A DNA stretch of 36,199 nucleotides from Microcaldota archaeon (GCA_027365175.1 DAHXNY010000009.1:1-36199), one strand, 5' to 3'; positions 8,294 through 15,932 are shown, numbered from the stretch's first letter. The notes: a model not told the origin generated them from the sequence alone. Numbers and translations are program-made.

Positions 8294-8824
8294 TCATTTG
8301 GCATACACTGTTATGGATAACGGGCCCGTAAAGTTGTACCCCGGAGCCTTTGCAAAGAGGCTCTCCTGTATCTGCGAGTCAACAGGCATAGTATAAGGCA
8401 GCGGCGGCTGCTCGTACAAGAGCTTAAATCCGTTGTTGTCTATTCCTATGTTTGTTATGGTGTAATTGCAGTTTGTCGTAGATATATAGAAGTAGAATGT
8501 GAAATTTGCAAATGCATTCAGGCGCGTCCTCTCATTCAAAGGATATGCCCTCGATGTCCCTGCGCACTGCACTCCGTTTACCACTGCAGGGCCTGTATAC
8601 TGGATCTTTACGTTGATACCGGTTATATTTGTGAAGTTCTTGCTTGCCAATGCATTATATGTAGTTATGTAAGGCGGAATCGTCATGCTTGTGGTGCCAT
8701 TTATCTCCCTGCCTATCACTGTTGTAGTGCTCTTTGAACCGCTTCCATGGCTGGAAAGCAGCACGTACGCCACTATTATTATCACTACAATGATTGCAAT
8801 TATTATTACTGTGCGGGGTTCCAT
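8294..8824 (-). CDS. N-terminally anchored surface protein, unknown function
   Basis: MEPRT followed by about 20 Ile/Val residues forms an N-terminal signal anchor; the remaining 150 residues would sit outside the cell. The exposed part begins with a short Ser/Thr linker, has several N-x-S/T sites (NGT, NFT, NIT, NYT) and two cysteines that could pair (in QCAGTS and TNCNYT). ATG 8824 is favoured over GTG 8833 because a TTTTAAG box lies about 22 nt upstream, suggesting a leaderless transcript. The architecture is the same as the gene at 18045-18704, but I see no sequence similarity. The domain is not recognised. Confidence 0.7.
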   Translation of the reverse strand: MEPRTVIIIAIIVVIIIVAYVLLSSHGSGSKSTTTVIGREINGTTSMTIPPYITTYNALASKNFTNITGINVKIQYTGPAVVNGVQCAGTSRAYPLNERTRLNAFANFTFYFYISTTNCNYTITNIGIDNNGFKLLYEQPPLPYTMPVDSQIQESLFAKAPGYNFTGPLSITVYAK

Positions 8825-8941
8825 AAAACACACTATTACTTAAAACAGATGCTCATGCAGGTATTAAAAACCTGCCATATCTGGCAAATAAGTAAAAATG
8901 GTAAGAAAAAGAAAAAAAGAAAAGAAAACAATCTGAAGAGT

Positions 8942-9184
8942 TTATCTTCTTCTCTTTCTTGCAACTCTTCCCTTTCTGTTCATCTTCGTCCTTGCGACAT
9001 ATCCGCTCTTGTCTATAAAGTAGAGATAGCCTTCCTGTCTCTTTACCTTCTCTTCGCTCACTCGGGCCTTTCTACCTCGCGGATTATTCTTCATAGGGGT
9101 CTTCCAGACTGCGCCATCCTTTCCGAGGAAATATAGATAGCCGTCTTCCCTTCGGATCTTTTCTGATCCTACTCTTTCAGCCAT
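8942..9184 (-). CDS. Small basic protein with two GYLYF repeats (possible nucleic-acid-binding protein)
   Basis: An 80-residue, highly basic protein made of two similar halves: RREDGYLYFLGKDGAVWKT and, about 35 residues later, RQEGYLYFIDKSGYVARTK, followed by an Arg/Lys-rich tail ending KRRR. The longer frame (from 9286) is rejected: ATG 9184 is preceded by GTGGTAAA and, about 35 nt upstream, by a strong TATA box (minus strand, 9214-9226). I recall similar short basic repeat proteins in other DPANN genomes, with no assigned function. Charge, size and strong promoter suggest an abundant chromatin-like or RNA-binding protein; that is inference. Confidence 0.7.
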   Translation of the reverse strand: MAERVGSEKIRREDGYLYFLGKDGAVWKTPMKNNPRGRKARVSEEKVKRQEGYLYFIDKSGYVARTKMNRKGRVARKRRR

Positions 9185-9213
9185 TTTACCACGATAGTAT
9201 ATCCGTCGAAGGA

Positions 9214-9226
9214 TTTTTATATATAT
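9214..9226 (-). promoter_or_regulatory. TATA box of the small basic protein gene
   Basis: The minus strand reads GATATATATAAAAA here, about 35 nt before ATG 9184. This spacing gives a leader of about 8 nt and decides the start of that gene. Confidence 0.55.
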
Positions 9227-9327
9227 CACAGATAAAGACGACATTTCCATACACGAGGGAAACGAGCGAAAAAGAGGGAAATCCATAAAAGGTTATTAAA
9301 CATTATCGTTGAAAGTCTACTGATATC

Positions 9328-10062
9328 ATGGTTGAGATAAAACTATTCAAGGACTACAATATTTCAGGCTATACTGTCATCGAGGGCTTCCCGAGTGCAG
9401 GTCTCGTAGGCCCGATGGCCGTCAGCTATATGATAGACAAACTAAAGCCAGAGTACATCGGATACATAACAAGCCAGAGGTTCCCTCCGATAGCGGCGAT
9501 ACACAATGCAATACCTATGCATCCTGCAAGGCTCTACAAATACGACAAGCTGAAGATAATACTGGTAATGGCAGAGTTTGTCATACCTGCCGATGCTGTC
9601 AGCGACGTTGCGATGGAGCTCATCTCATTCTGCAAGAAGAACAAGATAAACCAGATCTTCTCGATAAGCGGCATGGCTATGAAGAAGCCAAAGGACAATA
9701 TCTATTTAATAGGGCCGCAAGACATGCTGAAGAAAGCGGTTTCCAACAGCATAAAGCTGATAACCGAAGGGGCAGTGGCCGGAGTGAATGCCATACTGCT
9801 GATAAATGCGCAGCAGTACGGGATAAAGGCGGCAAACGTCCTAGTGGAGGTAGATCCGGCAATTACTGATCCGAAGTACGCCGAACTGGCAATAGAGGGC
9901 CTTCAGAAGCTAATATCCCTGGATATAGATCTGCAGGAGCTTGACAAGGAGGCAAAGATAGTAGAGGCTAAGATACGGGATATGCTGAAGAACGTAAAGG
10001 ACACGCACGAGCAGTATACCAGCACGGCAGAATCGACAAGTGGACCTTCAATGTACGCATGA
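9328..10062 (+). CDS. PAC2-family protein (proteasome-assembly-chaperone-like)
   Basis: A 244-residue soluble protein of the PAC2 family (former DUF75): VIEGFPSAGLVGPMAVSYMI at the N-terminus, YIGYITSQRFPPIAAI, and ISGMAMKKP in the middle match the family layout. The C-terminal 45 residues form a charged helix (LDKEAKIVEAKIRDML) followed by a polar tail. In eukaryotes PAC2 helps build 20S proteasomes; archaeal homologues are common, but their role is not firmly established. It lies 13 nt upstream of tRNA-Leu(UAA), in the same direction. The start ATG 9328 follows an A/T-rich box (TTATTAAAC, about 9293). Confidence 0.88.
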   Translation: MVEIKLFKDYNISGYTVIEGFPSAGLVGPMAVSYMIDKLKPEYIGYITSQRFPPIAAIHNAIPMHPARLYKYDKLKIILVMAEFVIPADAVSDVAMELISFCKKNKINQIFSISGMAMKKPKDNIYLIGPQDMLKKAVSNSIKLITEGAVAGVNAILLINAQQYGIKAANVLVEVDPAITDPKYAELAIEGLQKLISLDIDLQELDKEAKIVEAKIRDMLKNVKDTHEQYTSTAESTSGPSMYA

Positions 10063-10075
10063 TAATGCTTATGCT

Positions 10076-10180
10076 GCAGGGGTTGCAGAGTCTGGTTTGG
10101 CAAAGGAGCCACAGAAAAACGCGCAGGACTTAAGATCCTGTGGCCTAGCGCCTTCGTGAGTTCAAATCTCACCCCCTGCA
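10076..10180 (+). tRNA. tRNA-Leu(UAA) with a probable ~19-nt non-canonical intron in the D-loop
   Basis: Acceptor GCAGGGG (10076-10082) pairs with CCCCTGC (10173-10179); anticodon stem CAGGA/TCCTG encloses CTTAAGA (anticodon TAA); a long variable arm and T-arm GTGAG-TTCAAAT-CTCAC follow. The gene is 105 nt, against 85 nt for tRNA-Leu(CAG) at 17743. The extra ~20 nt lie between the D-loop GG (10094-10095) and the D-stem 3' strand, about 10098-10116, and include a TGGC/GCCA hairpin. Removing about 19 nt restores a normal D-arm length, with one A-C mismatch. Short introns at non-canonical sites are known in archaeal tRNAs, including ARMAN lineages. The 3' half, from the anticodon loop on, is duplicated at 11655. 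Confidence 0.88.
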
Positions 10181-10183
10181 CAT
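10129..10183 (+). repeat. 55-bp direct repeat, left copy (tRNA-Leu 3' half; att-like)
   Basis: The repeat starts exactly at the first base of the anticodon loop and ends 3 nt past the tRNA. It is identical to 11655-11709 over 55 bp. This is the geometry of a tyrosine-recombinase attachment site with crossover in the anticodon loop or T-arm of a tRNA gene. Confidence 0.9.
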
Positions 10184-10213
10184 GCTTCAGACTCTGTTTC
10201 ATGAAAAGTTTTA

Positions 10214-10232
10214 AATAAACATATTGTTTATT
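10214..10232. promoter_or_regulatory. Palindromic operator over the AbiE promoter
   Basis: Arms AATAAACA (10214-10221) and TGTTTATT (10225-10232) with a TAT spacer overlap the TATA-like TTTTAAATAA and end 8 nt before the ATG. AbiEi proteins of bacteria repress their own operon by binding inverted repeats, so this is a plausible autoregulatory site. Confidence 0.55.
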
Positions 10233-10240
10233 ATTGATAT

Positions 10241-10846
10241 ATGGTAACTCTGACAAAAAAGGTTACAGAAGCCATTCAGAATTCGCCTTCAGGCATAGCT
10301 ACACTGGAAACGCTGGAAAGCCTCAAGCTCTCCGATGACTTTACCATGAAGACGACATTGAGTAGGCTTGCTATATCAAATAGAATCATCCGCCTTAAGC
10401 GCGGAGTATATTCTACAAATCCGATGGCAGATGCCCTTGTAGCGGCACAGTACACATTCAATGGCTATATTGGATTCACCAGCGCATTATATGTGCATAG
10501 GCTAATCTCTGAAATGCCATTCGTTGTGACGGTCGTAACCACTAACAAATCCGACTTGAAGGTTTTTGGGCCATACGAATTCAGAGCCGTAGCCTTGAAC
10601 GGCAAGGCCATAGGCTTCGAGAATATCGGCAACGTAACCGTCTCAACTAAGGCAAAGACCCTATTTGATTGCCTGTATCTCGAAAGATACTCGATAGAAC
10701 GTGACAAGCTCATTGAATCATACAAAAACACTTCATTAGACTCCAAAGAAGTACAAGAGTTTGGTTCATACGTAAAACGCTTTATTCCAAACAAGAAGCG
10801 AAGCAACTTCGATAAGACTATAAGGAAAATAATGGGCAAGATTTAA
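10241..10846 (+). CDS. AbiEi-like antitoxin / transcriptional repressor (type IV toxin-antitoxin)
   Basis: The 201-residue protein starts with a winged-helix domain (about residues 1-60) ending in the characteristic IIRLKRGVYST, followed by the AbiEi-type core with YIGFTSALYVHRLI (about residue 80) and a basic C-terminal segment rich in Lys/Arg. It overlaps the toxin gene by one base (TAATG), a typical antitoxin-toxin arrangement. In bacteria AbiEi represses the operon and counteracts the AbiEii nucleotidyltransferase without direct binding. A palindrome sits over its promoter. The pair is bounded by tRNA-derived repeats, so horizontal acquisition is likely. Confidence 0.85.
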   Translation: MVTLTKKVTEAIQNSPSGIATLETLESLKLSDDFTMKTTLSRLAISNRIIRLKRGVYSTNPMADALVAAQYTFNGYIGFTSALYVHRLISEMPFVVTVVTTNKSDLKVFGPYEFRAVALNGKAIGFENIGNVTVSTKAKTLFDCLYLERYSIERDKLIESYKNTSLDSKEVQEFGSYVKRFIPNKKRSNFDKTIRKIMGKI

Positions 10847-11640
10847 TGGAACTGGATTTAGAGATATGTAGGACAATCGCTATCCGCTACGGGCTTCCTC
10901 TGCAATTTGTATTCAAAGAGTTTCATCTGATGAACGTGATAGCGCATACATCCACATTTGTTTCCAAGCATCCTGACTCGCTGGTATTCAAAGGTGGCAC
11001 TGCACTTAACAAAGTGTATTTGCAGAAGACACAAAGGTTCTCTGAGGATGCAGATTTTGACCTGGTCATGGAAAACTCGCGAATGCACCTGTTAAAATTT
11101 AGCAGGGAACTTGCAGACTCATTGGAAGAATACAGGATTGAAGAATTCCGTAAGGTCCATTCAACTCTGCAATTTTATTGCACGTACACTACGCCTCTCG
11201 GAGGTGCAGATCATGTCAGAATAGACATTGCACCCAAAAAACTTCTCACCGCAAAACCACTAGCGCGGCTTCAGATAACCTCTACATTTACCCATTCATC
11301 TGTAACTGGGATCAGCATGTATTCCATAGAAGACCTTACTGCACGCAAGATGAATGCTCTTGCAAGCCGTTCAGAGGGCAAAGACATGTACGACGTGCAT
11401 GCGGCTTTGCCCATGTGCTCTAAAAAGGTTCTTAAGAAAGCCATCATATCGATGCTCGAATCCGAGGGTGCAAAAGAAGGTGCTGATGAATTTGTTTACA
11501 GGGCAATCAATAACGTCAAGAAAAGCGATATTAAAAAACTGCGCAACCTAACAAATCCGTTTATACCTGCGATGTACAGGCCGAAAAGCTGGGAAGAGCT
11601 AAAGAACGATATGCTTATGCAGTTGGATACCTTGAGATAA
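10846..11640 (+). CDS. AbiEii/AbiGii-like nucleotidyltransferase toxin
   Basis: The 264-residue protein has the minimal nucleotidyltransferase signature: VFKGGTALNKVY (about residue 45, GG-T motif) followed by RFSEDADFDLVM with the catalytic Asp pair (about residue 65), a further Asp in HVRIDIAPK (about residue 128) and the family's EDLTARKMNALASR helix. AbiEii toxins act on tRNA or nucleotide substrates and block growth; phage defence is known for some. Start ATG 10846 overlaps the antitoxin stop, implying translational coupling. A 14-nt gap separates its stop from the half-tRNA repeat. Confidence 0.88.
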   Translation: MELDLEICRTIAIRYGLPLQFVFKEFHLMNVIAHTSTFVSKHPDSLVFKGGTALNKVYLQKTQRFSEDADFDLVMENSRMHLLKFSRELADSLEEYRIEEFRKVHSTLQFYCTYTTPLGGADHVRIDIAPKKLLTAKPLARLQITSTFTHSSVTGISMYSIEDLTARKMNALASRSEGKDMYDVHAALPMCSKKVLKKAIISMLESEGAKEGADEFVYRAINNVKKSDIKKLRNLTNPFIPAMYRPKSWEELKNDMLMQLDTLR

Positions 11641-11654
11641 TCATAGGCAATCGG

Positions 11655-11709
11655 CTTAAGATCCTGTGGCCTAGCGCCTTCGTGAGTTCAAATCTCACCC
11701 CCTGCACAT
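11655..11709 (+). repeat. 55-bp direct repeat, right copy (orphan tRNA-Leu 3' half)
   Basis: This copy is identical to 10129-10183. The bases upstream cannot form the 5' half of a tRNA, so it is not a functional gene. It marks the distal boundary of the AbiE island. The 80 nt from here to the htpX stop hold nothing I can assign. Confidence 0.9.
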
Positions 11710-11789
11710 CTAATCTATGGAGACAAATCAGAGTTCGAAAGTCAAGGAAACAAATCTTCAGAAAGAAAGATTTCAGCAGACCATCCGGA

Positions 11790-12710
11790 TCAGTGCATGT
11801 TCTGCAGTCTCTTTATCCTCTCCTCTATGGGCGGGTGCGTCGAAAAGAGACCGGTAACAGACTGCATAGTTATCGGATTTGAGAAGTAGAGATATGTCGT
11901 TACGGGATTTGCATAATTCCCACTTTGCTTCGCAGCAGCTGCTTTCTGCGGATTCTGTGAAAAGTCCTTTATCTTGCCAAGGGCGCTTGCCAGAGAGGCA
12001 GGATCCCTTATCATTCTTGCCCCGTTTGCATCCGCCATATACTCCCTTCTTCTAGATATGGCAAGCCTGAGGAGCATTGCAACCAGCGGGGCCAGTATCG
12101 CCAACGCGAGCTCTATGATCAATACAAGCCCGCCGTTGTTCCTGTTGCCTCCTATGCCTCCAAAGAAGAAAGAGTATCTGAAGAAAGCTGCAATTATTCC
12201 TATCACTCCTCCAAAGACAATCGCAAGCATCATGAACTGTATGTCGTTGTTGTATATGTGCGATATCTCATGGGAGAGAACGCCTTCAAGCTCCTGCCTG
12301 TTCATCATAGAGAGAAGGCCCGTCGTAACTGCTATAGAGGCATTGTTCCTGTTCCTTCCAGTTGCAAAAGCATTAGGGTCCTTTGTGTCTATGACGTACA
12401 CTTTCGGCATCTTTATCTGCCCTGCTGCCGCGAGTCCACCTATTATATCATAAAGCATAGGATAGTCCTTCTGGCTTGCGGGCTTAGCCCTTGATAACTT
12501 AAGCACGGTGCTTGCCCCGTAGAAGTATGAAAAGAGCGCATACGCTACTATTATTATGCCTCCCACAATGAGTCCGAACAAGCCTCCTCCGAGCAGCCAC
12601 ACTACCAAGTATACTACTGCAAAGAAGAAGAGAGAGAAGAGCATCATGAGTATTATCGACTTTAGCCTGTTTCTTGCTATCTCGTCAAAGAAGCTTGCCA
12701 CTCCAATCAC
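11790..12710 (-). CDS. htpX: HtpX-like membrane zinc metalloprotease (M48)
   Basis: The 306-residue protein has two N-terminal membrane segments (about residues 17-40 and 42-65), the zinc motif HEISH (147-151), a membrane-associated region after it (Phe/Gly-rich, about 160-215), and the downstream zinc ligand in RREYMADANGAR. HtpX degrades misfolded membrane proteins from the cytosolic face. The gene follows lemA after 8 nt, the widespread lemA-htpX pairing. The C-terminal FSTHPPIEERIKRL is typical of the family. Complete and apparently intact. Confidence 0.96.
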   Translation of the reverse strand: MIGVASFFDEIARNRLKSIILMMLFSLFFFAVVYLVVWLLGGGLFGLIVGGIIIVAYALFSYFYGASTVLKLSRAKPASQKDYPMLYDIIGGLAAAGQIKMPKVYVIDTKDPNAFATGRNRNNASIAVTTGLLSMMNRQELEGVLSHEISHIYNNDIQFMMLAIVFGGVIGIIAAFFRYSFFFGGIGGNRNNGGLVLIIELALAILAPLVAMLLRLAISRRREYMADANGARMIRDPASLASALGKIKDFSQNPQKAAAAKQSGNYANPVTTYLYFSNPITMQSVTGLFSTHPPIEERIKRLQNMH

Positions 12711-12718
12711 CAGTTAAA

Positions 12719-13363
12719 CTATTTGCTGTCGGGCTTCTTCCCTGCCTTTGGCTGCTGCCCTCCCTGCTGAGGCGGTGCAGCAGGCTGCCGAGGAGCCTGC
12801 TGGTTGAGGTCGCTGAAGTCTACCTTGACGACAGCCTTTTCCTCATCAGGTGCCTGGAAGAAGTCAGCCTTCTTGAAGTTAAATGTAGACGCAATCCATA
12901 CGTTGGGCACGGTCTGCGTTGCATTGTTGTAATCAAGAACATAATCGTTATACGAAGTCCTTACAAATGCTATCCTGTCCTCTGTAGCCGCGAGCTCCTG
13001 CTGCAGCTGCTGGAAGTTCTGCGATGCCTTAAGGTCAGGATAGTTCTCAGCGACAGCGAATATTGATTTCAGAGCCTGGCTCAATTGGTTGTTAGCAGTG
13101 GCTTTGTCCTGCACAGATCCTGACAAAAGTGACGTCCTGAGCTTTGTAACATCTGTCAACACGCCGCGCTCATACTTTGCATAGCCCTTTACAGTGTCTA
13201 TCAGGTTTGGTATCAGGTCATACCTTCTCTTGAGCTGGACGTCTATCTGCGCCCATGCATCTTGTACTCTATTCCTCTTCACTACAAGGCCGTTGTACAT
13301 GGCTCCTATGGCTATAAGGACCAAAAGAACAACTATACCTCCTATTATTTCAAGCAATACCAT
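12719..13363 (-). CDS. lemA: LemA family membrane-anchored coiled-coil protein
   Basis: The N-terminal hydrophobic helix (about residues 4-24) is followed by the LemA hallmark YNGLVVKRNRVQDAWAQID and LKRRYDLIPNLIDTVKGYA, then helical segments including QLSQALKSIFAVAENYPDLKAS. The last 30 residues are a Pro/Gln/Gly-rich low-complexity tail (APRQPAAPPQQGGQQPK). LemA proteins sit in the membrane with most of the chain outside; their function is poorly known, but they often co-occur with HtpX. First gene of a two-gene operon, transcribed away from tRNA-Thr. Confidence 0.95.
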   Translation of the reverse strand: MVLLEIIGGIVVLLVLIAIGAMYNGLVVKRNRVQDAWAQIDVQLKRRYDLIPNLIDTVKGYAKYERGVLTDVTKLRTSLLSGSVQDKATANNQLSQALKSIFAVAENYPDLKASQNFQQLQQELAATEDRIAFVRTSYNDYVLDYNNATQTVPNVWIASTFNFKKADFFQAPDEEKAVVKVDFSDLNQQAPRQPAAPPQQGGQQPKAGKKPDSK

Positions 13364-13457
13364 GATCTCACAGCAGGAAGCGTCTCTGACCGATTTTTTT
13401 AAATAAGCTTCCGATACTATTATGAATAATAAGTATATATACTTATCTTCACGTTAT

Positions 13458-13529
13458 GCCTCCGTAGCTCAGTGGTAGAGCGTCTGCATGGTAAGCAGAA
13501 GGCCGCGAGTCCAATTCTCGCCGGTGGCT
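13458..13529 (+). tRNA. tRNA-Thr(GGU)
   Basis: Acceptor GCCTCCG pairs with CGGTGGC (one T-T mismatch at the fourth pair), D-arm AGCTCAGTGGTAGAGC, anticodon stem TCTGC/GCAGA around ATGGTAA (anticodon GGT), T-arm GCGAG-TCCAATT-CTCGC. A strong TATA-like stretch AAGTATATATA lies about 25 nt upstream. No intron. It ends 4 nt before the convergent CDGSH gene. Confidence 0.93.
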
Positions 13530-13533
13530 TTTC

Positions 13534-13791
13534 TTATTCCTTGTAACCTTCATACACTTCAGAGCGCTTCTGCTCCTTGTCATAAGTGTACACGTACCCA
13601 TTCTCCTCTCCATGGGCCTTCGCATGGCTGCCGTCGCAGAAAGGCTTGTTCCTTGATAATCCGCATGCGCAGATGTGAACCTCATACGTGAGCAGCTTCT
13701 CATCAGTTGTAAGGTTCTTGAATCCTGCAAGATCCCCAAGCTTTACTGCATAAGGATGATCCCTTTCGTGAACAATTATCCTCTTTCCCAT
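13534..13791 (-). CDS. CDGSH-type iron-sulfur protein
   Basis: The 85-residue protein has the CDGSH iron-sulfur signature CxC-x8-CDGSH near its centre (CACG...FCDGSH), giving the three Cys and one His ligands of a redox-active, labile 2Fe-2S cluster, with no membrane segment. Single-domain soluble CDGSH proteins occur in bacteria and archaea; roles in electron transfer or Fe-S handling are proposed. The frame opens from TTG 13818, but ATG 13791 is preceded by GTGGTAAC, the same motif as before ATG 9184, so I start there. It converges with tRNA-Thr. Confidence 0.9.
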   Translation of the reverse strand: MGKRIIVHERDHPYAVKLGDLAGFKNLTTDEKLLTYEVHICACGLSRNKPFCDGSHAKAHGEENGYVYTYDKEQKRSEVYEGYKE

Positions 13792-13869
13792 GTTACCACA
13801 AAACCCAATGGCAGTCAAGATTAATGGGCAACCTGCTGATCGGTTAAATCCCTATCTGCCAGGAAAAAC

Positions 13870-15834
13870 TTACCAAACCCCTATGCGTTCCCTCGTTTCC
13901 TGTACACCGTCCTCCAGAGGAAAGGCCTTGTCAAAGGCAGGGTTGTTCTGTGATGGTATTATCGCCCTGTACTTAGACGGAGAGTGCGGATCGGTCATTA
14001 TGTACATCATGATCAATTCCTTGCTATCGACCGATCTCCATACCTGCGCATACGAGATAAAGAATCTTTGATTCTGATCTAATCCGTCAACTTCGACATC
14101 TCCTTCAGGATCCTTGCCAAGTCTCCTAATCAAAGCATCGTATGCGATGTTAACGCCGCCAAGGTCTGCAAGATTCTCCCCCATGGTGAGCTTGCCGTTT
14201 ATGAAGACTCCGGGCAGAATCTCTTTTGAAGAGTACTCTTTTCCCACAATCTCTGCAAGCTCATTGAATTTCTTCTCATCGTCATCTGTCCACCAGTCAC
14301 TAAGATTTCCATCAGCGTCATGCGACCTGCCATTGTTGTCGAAACCATGCGTAATCTCATGTCCTATCACCGCTCCTATGCCTCCATAATTGACTGCATA
14401 ATCCATATTCTTGTCGAAGAACGGCGGTTGCAGTATGCCTGCAGGGAAGACTACTCTGTTGTCAGAAGGGGAATTGTACGCGTTTACATCCTGGGGATGC
14501 ATCTGCCACTCCTCCTTGTCTACGGGAAGTCCTACGCGCCTAGTCTGCCTCAGGGTCTCATACGCCGATGCACGCATGACATTGCCTACATAATCATTAG
14601 GATCGGTTACAAGCCCGGCGTAGTCGCGGAACCTATCAGGATAACCGACCATTACCTTCATCTTGCTGAGCTTCTCTATCGCCTTAGCTTTTGTCTCGTC
14701 TCCCATCCATCCAAGGGCCATTATCCTCTCCTTGAGGACTTCTATAAGGTCTGAAACCAGCTCCTGGGTCTTCCTCTTAGATTCCTCGTCAAAGTGCTCC
14801 TTTACATATATGCTCCCGAGGGCTTCGCCTACGCATGCATTCGCCATCCTTACCGCACGCTTCCATCTGACACGCTGCTCCTTCTGGCCAAGAAGCTTCC
14901 TTCCGAACATGTCAAAATGCTCCTCATCAGCCTGCTTGTGAAGCATGTAAGCATACTCATTTATCACATTCCAGTACAAGTAAATCTTTATCCTGTCCAG
15001 GTTCTCATCAACTATCATCAAGTTGATAAAGTCGAGGAAGTCAGGCTGCCTGACTATTATGTAAGGGACATCGGGGACCTCCAATCTCTTCATATACTCT
15101 CTAAGCATGAGCTTTCCGTATCTCTTCTCAAGTTCCTCAGCCCTGACCTGATTATAGTTCTTCACATCGTCGATTACATCTTCGCTTGCCCAGCTTGCCT
15201 TCGCAATCTTGGTCTCTATATCAAGGACAGTATCTGCCCACTCTTTGGCTGTGCTCTCCTCCATGCCATAGAGAGTGAGCATTCTCTTCACATGCTCAAC
15301 GTAGTATCTGCGCACCTCAGCCATATCTTCCTTAAAATAGTAATCCCTGTCAGGCAGCGATAAGCCGCCCTGATTGATGTAAAATGCATATACTGAAGAG
15401 TTTTTGTCATCAGGCGCTATGAAGAACCCGAAGAAGGGATAAACCCCAAGCATATTGAGCTCAGGAATCGCACGCACAAGCTCCTCCCGTGAATTTATGT
15501 TGCTGACCAGGCTCCATGCCTTCTCAACAGGCTTGAATTTCAGCTCCTCTATCTTCTCCGTGTTCATGGCAGAAGAATAAATATCTCCAACAAGCTTGCC
15601 ATAAAATCCTGCATTCTTCTTTCCTGATGCACAGTCCTCTGCTATCTCATGAAGGTAATCCAGATTAAGTTCGCTCAACTCCATGAACGCACTTATCGAT
15701 GGCAGATCCGGAGGTATAGGGTGCGCATCTATCCATCTTCCAGCTGCAAACCTGTAAAAATCCTTTCTTGGATCTACAGATTTATCCATATAATCAAGAG
15801 AGAATCCTATATTCCTGTTTGTATTACCACTCAT
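13870..15834 (-). CDS. pepO: M13 family zinc metallopeptidase (neprilysin/PepO-like)
   Basis: A full-length 654-residue M13 enzyme: a long helical N-terminal domain, NAYNSPSDNRVVFPAGILQP ahead of the active site, zinc motif HEITHGFDNNG (about residues 491-501), the second motif GENLADLGG (about 547) with the Glu zinc ligand, and a typical end with KEL...YR...P.NN.AF near the C-terminus. No signal peptide is visible, so it is likely an intracellular oligopeptidase like PepO. M13 peptidases are common in bacteria and eukaryotes and uncommon in archaea, so lateral transfer is possible. A TTTTTAA box lies just upstream of 15834 on the minus strand. Confidence 0.96.
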   Translation of the reverse strand: MSGNTNRNIGFSLDYMDKSVDPRKDFYRFAAGRWIDAHPIPPDLPSISAFMELSELNLDYLHEIAEDCASGKKNAGFYGKLVGDIYSSAMNTEKIEELKFKPVEKAWSLVSNINSREELVRAIPELNMLGVYPFFGFFIAPDDKNSSVYAFYINQGGLSLPDRDYYFKEDMAEVRRYYVEHVKRMLTLYGMEESTAKEWADTVLDIETKIAKASWASEDVIDDVKNYNQVRAEELEKRYGKLMLREYMKRLEVPDVPYIIVRQPDFLDFINLMIVDENLDRIKIYLYWNVINEYAYMLHKQADEEHFDMFGRKLLGQKEQRVRWKRAVRMANACVGEALGSIYVKEHFDEESKRKTQELVSDLIEVLKERIMALGWMGDETKAKAIEKLSKMKVMVGYPDRFRDYAGLVTDPNDYVGNVMRASAYETLRQTRRVGLPVDKEEWQMHPQDVNAYNSPSDNRVVFPAGILQPPFFDKNMDYAVNYGGIGAVIGHEITHGFDNNGRSHDADGNLSDWWTDDDEKKFNELAEIVGKEYSSKEILPGVFINGKLTMGENLADLGGVNIAYDALIRRLGKDPEGDVEVDGLDQNQRFFISYAQVWRSVDSKELIMMYIMTDPHSPSKYRAIIPSQNNPAFDKAFPLEDGVQETRERIGVW

Positions 15835-15932
15835 TGTATCAAAAGATAACTAGCATGCTTAAAAATTATAATTGCATGCACGGTGATTTTTTAGTCCGGT
15901 AGAAGAATATGATGCGTGCAGCTTTGATAATA

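Larger units (their letters stand above)
10129..11709 (+). mobile_element. Minimal tRNA-Leu-targeted island carrying an AbiE toxin-antitoxin pair
   Basis: Two perfect 55-bp copies of the tRNA-Leu 3' half enclose about 1.47 kb whose only genes are an AbiEi-like antitoxin and an AbiEii-like toxin. The left copy is the functional tRNA; the right copy is a half-tRNA without a 5' part. There is no integrase inside, so the element is either a deletion remnant of a larger island or is moved in trans. The genes point away from the tRNA. Confidence 0.7.

Noticed and set aside
8942-9286. Longer N-terminus of the small basic protein, starting at 9286
   Set aside because: The extra 34 residues span the TATA box and promoter and are of unlike composition; the repeat homology starts after ATG 9184.
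11655-11709. A second functional tRNA-Leu or a split-tRNA 3' half
   Set aside because: It is identical to the 3' half of an adjacent intact tRNA and has no leader pairing for trans-splicing; an integration duplicate explains it better.
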